Source of the DNA: a virus
Virus record (IMG/VR): IMGVR_UViG_3300035670_000489
Span: 1 to 41,847 of that record
Direction: 5' to 3' (one strand)
DNA length: 41,847 bases
The position numbers were made by a program, and so were the translations under genes. Below, in pieces: positions 38,762 through 41,847 of the stretch (positions are counted from its first letter, which is position 1; every line of letters begins with the position of its first letter). The notes beneath the pieces are model-generated. The model saw only the letters and a list, made by a program, of their open reading frames with translations, was not told the DNA's origin and did not search any database.

Positions 38762-38819
38762 AAAGACTGCTAATTGATTTATCGTTTCGTGGATAGATGT
38801 TAGCAGTCAGACTTAGTCT
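38757..38819 (-). ncRNA. Self-contained minus-strand small RNA with intrinsic terminator
   Basis: A consensus promoter (38826-38855) would start a transcript at about 38819. About 11 bases later comes a long hairpin: GACTGCTAA (38808-38800) pairs perfectly with TTAGCAGTC (38773-38765). Inside it is a second stem (ATCTATC/GATAAAT, one mismatch) and a CACGAAAC loop. A TTTTTATTT tract (38764-38756) follows directly. The RNA would be about 60 bases, contains no open frame, and no minus-strand gene lies downstream, so the RNA itself seems to be the product. The TTAGCAGTC arm is followed by an A/T-only stretch in the other direction, so it does not terminate plus-strand transcripts. Confidence 0.65.
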
Positions 38820-38825
38820 ATGCTA

Positions 38826-38855
38826 ATTATAGCTTAAACTATATCAAACTGTCAA
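38826..38855 (-). promoter_or_regulatory. Consensus sigma70 promoter of the small RNA
   Basis: On the minus strand, TTGACA (38855-38850), 18 bases, TATAAT (38831-38826): both hexamers perfect. The only transcribed feature before the terminator is the small RNA at 38757-38819. Confidence 0.8.
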
Positions 38856-38860
38856 GTATT

Positions 38861-38896
38861 TATAATATGGGGCAACAATAAGGACACCATATTATA
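38861..38896. repeat. 10-bp perfect inverted repeat (possible operator)
   Basis: TATAATATGG (38861-38870) and CCATATTATA (38887-38896), separated by 16 bases, just upstream of the small-RNA promoter. The right arm also forms TGG-TATAAT on the minus strand. The size and spacing suit a dimeric regulator; no binding protein can be named. Confidence 0.55.
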
Positions 38897-38909
38897 CCAC
38901 CAAAAGACA

Positions 38910-38938
38910 TTACTTTAATAAATTATTAGTTAAAGTAA
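38910..38938. repeat. 9-bp perfect inverted repeat
   Basis: TTACTTTAA (38910-38918) and TTAAAGTAA (38930-38938), loop 11 bases. Second dyad of the same intergenic region. Confidence 0.55.
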
Positions 38939-38949
38939 AATAAAACAAA

Positions 38950-38997
38950 ATGAGTTATATCAACTCTGAATTAATAATTAAAATATTGACCACCTAG
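38950..38997 (+). CDS. Possible 15-residue leader peptide ending in the terminator stem
   Basis: ATG at 38950, TAG at 38995-38997, peptide MSYINSELIIKILTT. Its last Thr-Thr codons form the 5' arm of the terminator hairpin at 38988-39015, so a ribosome at the stop would prevent the hairpin from folding. This geometry is that of a transcription attenuator. No ribosome-binding site is clear. Confidence 0.35.
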   Translation: MSYINSELIIKILTT

Positions 38998-39015
38998 ATT
39001 GGTGGTCTTTTTTTT
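38988..39015 (+). terminator. Rho-independent terminator before the right-hand operon
   Basis: GACCACC (38988-38994), loop TAGATT, GGTGGTC (39001-39007), then eight T (39008-39015). It ends the late transcript. The next gene's ATG follows the last T directly, with no promoter between, so the downstream genes depend on readthrough. Confidence 0.85.
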
Positions 39016-39987
39016 ATGAAAGAAAACAGCCCAGGTTTATATCTACCAGATGGTTCTTTCATATCAAAAGAGGAAATTCAAAGGAAACATCTCATGGAAG
39101 GCAAAGCCCAACTATTAACGGATATGCCCCTTGTCCGAGATTTTAAATATTGGGGTGAAAGATTTGAGCAAAGACAGGCTCAATATAAAGAAACCGAAAG
39201 TCGTTCTAACAAGATAGAAATATCTTTTGACCAAGAGCCTATTATTAATTTTATCGGCGACCTCCATGTTGGCTCTCCTGATGTTGACTATAAAAGAATA
39301 AATAATGAAATTGAGATAATTAGTCAAACTCCAAACTCTTATTTAATGGTTATGGGTGATACTGTTGACGGGTTTTTCTTTAATCCAGCCCAGTTTGAAC
39401 AGATAGAACAAGCACCAGAACAGTTTAGATATATTAATTCTATTTTTGAAAAAATGAGCAAAGAAGGAAAGCTATTAGTTGCTTGGGGTGGAGACCATTG
39501 TGGTTGGGCTAAAAAATCAGGAATTGACCCCTATGAAGAATTTAGTCAAAGGTTTAATGCTTATTACATGCAAGGAGTTGGGTATGTAAAATTAAAAGTT
39601 GGTGAAACTGATTACAACTTAATTGCGGCTCACAGATTACCTGGGTTTTCTATGTACAATAATGCTCATGCTGAAATGAGGCTTGGAAGAGAAGTACAAG
39701 GTGGGGATATTTATTTAGCTGCTCATAGCCACGCTAAAGGTTTTGTCCAACAAGAAGTACAGCAGTTTGGTGGGGAAAGTAAATTGGTTAGCTATATTAG
39801 TCTTGGTCCTTATAAAAGCCAAGATGATTATTCCAGAAAAAGAGGATTTGCACCAAAGACCGAAAAGGGAATGTATGGCAGTTGTATTAAACTTTATAAA
39901 GACCATAGACAAATTAAATATTACGATTCTATTTTGGAAGGGAATGGAAAGAGATTAACCAGAATAGAGAAAGGCTGGATATTATGA
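39016..39987 (+). CDS. Calcineurin-like metallophosphoesterase
   Basis: The 323 residues carry the five metal-binding blocks: IGDLHVGSP (Asp82, His84), MGDTVDGFF (Asp115), WGGDHCGW (Asp160-His161, where the usual N-H is D-H), AAHRLPG and AAHSHAKGF. This is the phage branch of the MPP superfamily, near the DNA-repair exonuclease group. It could cleave nucleotides or DNA. The N-terminus (MKENSPGLYLPDGSFISKEE) is typical for this phage family, supporting the ATG at 39016 although it abuts a terminator. It is the first of an overlapping run. Confidence 0.85.
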   Translation: MKENSPGLYLPDGSFISKEEIQRKHLMEGKAQLLTDMPLVRDFKYWGERFEQRQAQYKETESRSNKIEISFDQEPIINFIGDLHVGSPDVDYKRINNEIEIISQTPNSYLMVMGDTVDGFFFNPAQFEQIEQAPEQFRYINSIFEKMSKEGKLLVAWGGDHCGWAKKSGIDPYEEFSQRFNAYYMQGVGYVKLKVGETDYNLIAAHRLPGFSMYNNAHAEMRLGREVQGGDIYLAAHSHAKGFVQQEVQQFGGESKLVSYISLGPYKSQDDYSRKRGFAPKTEKGMYGSCIKLYKDHRQIKYYDSILEGNGKRLTRIEKGWIL

Positions 39988-40322
39988 AAGTCCTAGCTAT
40001 TGATATAGACAACACTTTAACTCTTGATACTGCTTGGACTCCCAAGGATTGTTTAAAGGCCAAACCAAACCAAGAAGTAATTGATGTGGTCAACAGGCTC
40101 TATAAAACCAACTGCATTATCATTTATACCGCCAGAGGGGAGGAAATGAGAAACGCTACCGAATATTGGTTAAAGAAACATAAGGTCCGATACCACGCAA
40201 TAAGAATGGACAAAATGCCCTGCGACTTACTTTTAGACGACAAAGGAGTTAATAATATCTATGAATTTACTCATTTACTTGCCATAAAAGAAACTAAGGA
40301 AAAAGGAGGATTAAATGAATAA
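39984..40322 (+). CDS. HAD-like phosphatase, small
   Basis: The 112 residues have HAD motif I (IDIDNTLT, Asp7/Asp9), motif II (IIYTARGEE) and a late acidic motif (CDLLLDDKGV). Caps are missing, so it resembles small HAD proteins like the phosphatase half of polynucleotide kinase or sugar-phosphate phosphatases. It may act on nucleotides or nucleic-acid ends, with the metallophosphoesterase upstream. It overlaps that gene by four bases. Confidence 0.8.
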   Translation: MKVLAIDIDNTLTLDTAWTPKDCLKAKPNQEVIDVVNRLYKTNCIIIYTARGEEMRNATEYWLKKHKVRYHAIRMDKMPCDLLLDDKGVNNIYEFTHLLAIKETKEKGGLNE

Positions 40323-40626
40323 AGAACAATTTATAGCCCACGCTAAACAAACCAGCGAAAGGTGTTTAAATCTCTTAATTAAAAAGAATAGTGATTATGG
40401 TGCTGAAGCTGACCCTTTTAAAAACTTTAGAGGTTCTACTCTAGTTGGAGTTGACCCTAAGAGGGCAATTCTAGTTCGTATGACTGACAAAATGGCTAGA
40501 GTCTCTAACTTGCTAGACAAACCACCAGAAGTTGTAAATGAGAGCATTACCGACACCTTAGATGATTTGATTAATTATTCTATTATTCTCCAGGCTTTAA
40601 TAGCCAACGACAATGAAACTCTATGA
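40315..40626 (+). CDS. MazG-like (DUF1599-type) nucleotide-associated protein
   Basis: The 103 residues contain KKNSDYGAEADPFKNFRG, ILVRMTDKMARVSNLL and ESITDTLDDLINYSIIL. The all-helical pattern with acidic D/E-x-x-D residues fits MazG-like NTP pyrophosphatases (DUF1599 branch). Phage members hydrolyse or bind modified or signalling nucleotides. AAGGAGG lies five bases before the ATG. Confidence 0.8.
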   Translation: MNKEQFIAHAKQTSERCLNLLIKKNSDYGAEADPFKNFRGSTLVGVDPKRAILVRMTDKMARVSNLLDKPPEVVNESITDTLDDLINYSIILQALIANDNETL

Positions 40627-40780
40627 CAATCCCTATCAAAGTGAAAAATGGAAAGAAGAAAATTGTTATGAAAGGACTCAAAGAGAAAGAGACGAGCTTG
40701 ATGATGCTATTCAAGGTTGGTTTATTGGTGTTCTTATATTTTATTTTTTTGTTGGAATTATTTATTTATTACTAAAATGA
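40613..40780 (+). CDS. 55-residue tail-anchored membrane protein
   Basis: ATG at 40613 inside the previous gene, TGA at 40778-40780. A charged N-terminus (EKWKEENCYERTQRERDELDD) is followed by one membrane helix at the C-terminus (WFIGVLIFYFFVGIIYLLL) with no tail: a C-terminal anchor. Function unknown. The stop overlaps the next ATG (ATGA). Confidence 0.65.
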   Translation: MKLYDNPYQSEKWKEENCYERTQRERDELDDAIQGWFIGVLIFYFFVGIIYLLLK

Positions 40781-40998
40781 GAGAAATACAAAGATGTCAT
40801 ATTTGCGAACCTAGCTACCACTGTGTCGGAAGTGGTGAAAAAAGACGTTATTACTTCCCGATGATTAAGGACTATGTTGACGCTCCAGAGTCTATCGTTG
40901 ACTGTCCTACTTTTAGGAAAAATATTGTTTTAGTTCCAGAAGAAGAAAAACCAAAACTTACTAATTGGAAAACAGGAGAAACCTATGACAAACTCTGA
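40777..40998 (+). CDS. Cysteine-knuckle protein
   Basis: Start at 40777 (ATGA with the previous stop), 73 residues. CHICEPSYHC near the N-terminus with another Cys later (DCPTF) could bind zinc or a metal. Longer frame from 40717 would overlap the membrane protein and is unlikely. No family recognised. Confidence 0.6.
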   Translation: MREIQRCHICEPSYHCVGSGEKRRYYFPMIKDYVDAPESIVDCPTFRKNIVLVPEEEKPKLTNWKTGETYDKL

Positions 40999-41179
40999 AA
41001 AACTACCAAAACCAAACATGGACATCTTTGAAGTAGATTCCACCATGAAATTTATAGCTGAGTGTAAAAAAGAGGGTGTTGATTGCCATGAACTGGAGGA
41101 ATATATTCAGCCACTTATTAATTCTAAAAGAGTAAATCTAGGCCATGGAGAAATCACCGAAAGTAGAGATAATCACTGA
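40985..41179 (+). CDS. Hypothetical 64-residue protein
   Basis: Starts at an ATG with GGAG upstream, inside the previous gene's end. Acidic, helical (MTNSEKLPKPNMDIFEVDSTMKF), with one or two Cys. The next gene begins within its last 35 bases. No domain recognised. Confidence 0.55.
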   Translation: MTNSEKLPKPNMDIFEVDSTMKFIAECKKEGVDCHELEEYIQPLINSKRVNLGHGEITESRDNH

Positions 41180-41360
41180 AACTACTATCATCAGCACCTC
41201 TACAACTGATTTAGATGGTAATTGTGATAAAGAGGTAACTAAGACGGTTTCTAATAGAGTAAATCTTGAAGGATTAAGTGAGGATTTTTTAAGAGATTAT
41301 TTTGGGTTAAAAGTTACTATTGATTGGGATGGCACAGGAAAAGGAGTATCTGATAAATAG
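41145..41360 (+). CDS. Hypothetical 71-residue protein
   Basis: Begins in the previous gene and ends past the next start (32-base overlap). The product is Thr/Ser-rich in the first half (VEIITETTIISTSTTD) and acidic in the second. No motif recognised. Long overlaps on both sides make it less certain than its neighbours. Confidence 0.5.
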   Translation: MEKSPKVEIITETTIISTSTTDLDGNCDKEVTKTVSNRVNLEGLSEDFLRDYFGLKVTIDWDGTGKGVSDK

Positions 41361-41595
41361 GGAAAGAGTTTTTGAGATATATGGTATTCCTAAAAAAGAA
41401 AGGGGTACTAGATATACTATGCACCATATAGTTTATCGTTCAGACGTGGGTAAATTAGTTCCATCAACTTTTAGAGTAAATGAATTGTCAAACCTTTATC
41501 CTTTAGAAAGACAAGTTCACGAAGAATTACACAGGAGGGTTGATTTGCCTGGAGATAAGAAGTGTCCTGATCTAAAAAGGCGTAGGCGTAGATAG
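41329..41595 (+). CDS. HNH-like protein lacking zinc cysteines
   Basis: Start at ATG 41329 (a TTG at 41320 is also in frame). The 88 residues hold TMHHIVYRSDVGK, NLYPLERQVHEELHRRV: the HH...N...H order of an HNH catalytic core without the CxxC knuckles. The end is very basic (KKCPDLKRRRRR). It may be a metal-dependent nuclease of reduced form. Its end overlaps the opposing HNH gene by 24 bases. Confidence 0.65.
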   Translation: MAQEKEYLINRERVFEIYGIPKKERGTRYTMHHIVYRSDVGKLVPSTFRVNELSNLYPLERQVHEELHRRVDLPGDKKCPDLKRRRRR

Positions 41596-41847
41596 ACTTT
41601 CAATAACACCCTCTAAATATTCTTTACTCATTTTTTGAATTATATGTCTTTCTTGTTGTAGATTGTCAAACCATTTCATACCTTTCTTTTTAATTATAGT
41701 TCCAAGTATTTCACTATCACCAATATTATGAAGTTTAAAATGACACTTCATACACAACGGGACAAGGTTTTTTTCTGAATATCTTAAATAATTAGATTGA
41801 CTTTTGAAAATTACATGGTGCATGTTTGAAGTCGGTGATCCGCATAT
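41572..41847 (-). CDS. HNH endonuclease, C-terminal part (continues at 1-220)
   Basis: This is the second half of the gene cut by the contig ends. Its frame runs from the N-terminal part at 1-220 through 41720 to TAG 41572-41574. This part carries NMHHVIFKSQ, NLVPLCMKCHFKLH and a charged helical C-terminus. Bases 41721-41847 are the right copy of the assembly overlap. Its 3' end overlaps the convergent 41329-41595 gene. Confidence 0.85.
   Translation of the reverse strand: MCGSPTSNMHHVIFKSQSNYLRYSEKNLVPLCMKCHFKLHNIGDSEILGTIIKKKGMKWFDNLQQERHIIQKMSKEYLEGVIESLSTPTPF
41721..41847. repeat. Terminal direct repeat, right copy
   Basis: Exact copy of 1-127; see the left copy. Confidence 0.93.

Noticed and set aside
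38757-38808. Terminator for the plus-strand lysis operon
   Set aside because: The U-tract lies on the minus-strand 3' side only; in the plus direction the hairpin is followed by AGACTTAG.
1-41847. Alternative genetic code (TGA or TAG reassigned)
   Set aside because: TGA ends many genes in overlap with the next ATG (ATGA), and TAG and TAA also serve as stops; core genes are intact with the standard code.

Overview
This window is a complete, circularly assembled genome of a tailed bacteriophage (Caudoviricetes). The first 127 bases recur exactly at the end, so the unique genome is 41,720 bp. An HNH nuclease gene is cut by the ends and becomes whole when they are joined. The sequence is AT-rich, uses the standard bacterial code (TGA and TAA both act as stops), and has no recognisable tRNA, integrase, polymerase, primase or helicase. 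The virion genes (terminase, P22-like portal/coat/adaptor arrangement, large ejection-type proteins, no tape-measure or tail-tube gene) point to a short-tailed podovirus. The host cannot be named. A host among uncultured bacteria of the CPR/Patescibacteria kind is a guess, based on the style of the Ser-Pro-Ser repeat proteins, the membrane-anchored SLT-type protein and the polyvalent ejection proteins.

Layout. (1) About 1-2,900, minus strand: a lambda-O-like replication initiator carrying a cluster of 9-bp iterons inside its own reading frame (a likely origin), a zinc-finger protein, a membrane-anchored transglycosylase-like protein behind a long structured leader, and small membrane or hypothetical proteins. 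(2) About 2,990-7,350, plus strand: an early operon starting from a consensus promoter, with tightly overlapping small genes, a probable ssDNA-annealing protein, an HTH/excisionase-like protein, an HNH nuclease and a cytosine-methyltransferase-like enzyme. (3) About 7,420-15,600: packaging and head genes (TerS, TerL, portal, virion protein, scaffold, major capsid). (4) About 15,650-27,400: a glycan and repeat-protein region. Three proteins with Ser-Pro-Ser tracts flank two GT2/GT27-like glycosyltransferase modules, second glycosyltransferase-like modules, a UDP-sugar dehydrogenase-like enzyme and two methyltransferase-like proteins. An RHH regulator plus a Tad2/DUF2829-like protein and a homing-type HNH gene on the opposite strand lie among them. 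(5) About 27,400-36,100: tail-tip proteins including three tandem paralogues, the head-tail adaptor, and three large internal/ejection proteins, one ending in an HNH motif. (6) About 36,100-38,760: a tail fibre, then the lysis cassette (XhlA-like, small membrane protein, CHAP endolysin with coiled coil, holin). (7) About 38,760-39,015: a dense regulatory gap with a self-contained minus-strand small RNA unit, dyad repeats, a possible leader peptide and a rho-independent terminator. (8) About 39,016-41,600: a plus-strand nucleotide-metabolism and small-protein operon.

Two features stand out. First, many genes begin 5-8 bases after a -10 hexamer, with no room for a Shine-Dalgarno site, so leaderless or nearly leaderless mRNAs appear to be a general expression mode here. 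Second, the repeat proteins and the sugar enzymes look like one system for decorating the virion with a mucin-like, O-glycosylated surface. That is inference from composition, family motifs (a DAH metal-binding motif as in polypeptide GalNAc-transferases) and gene order; it is not shown by the sequence alone.
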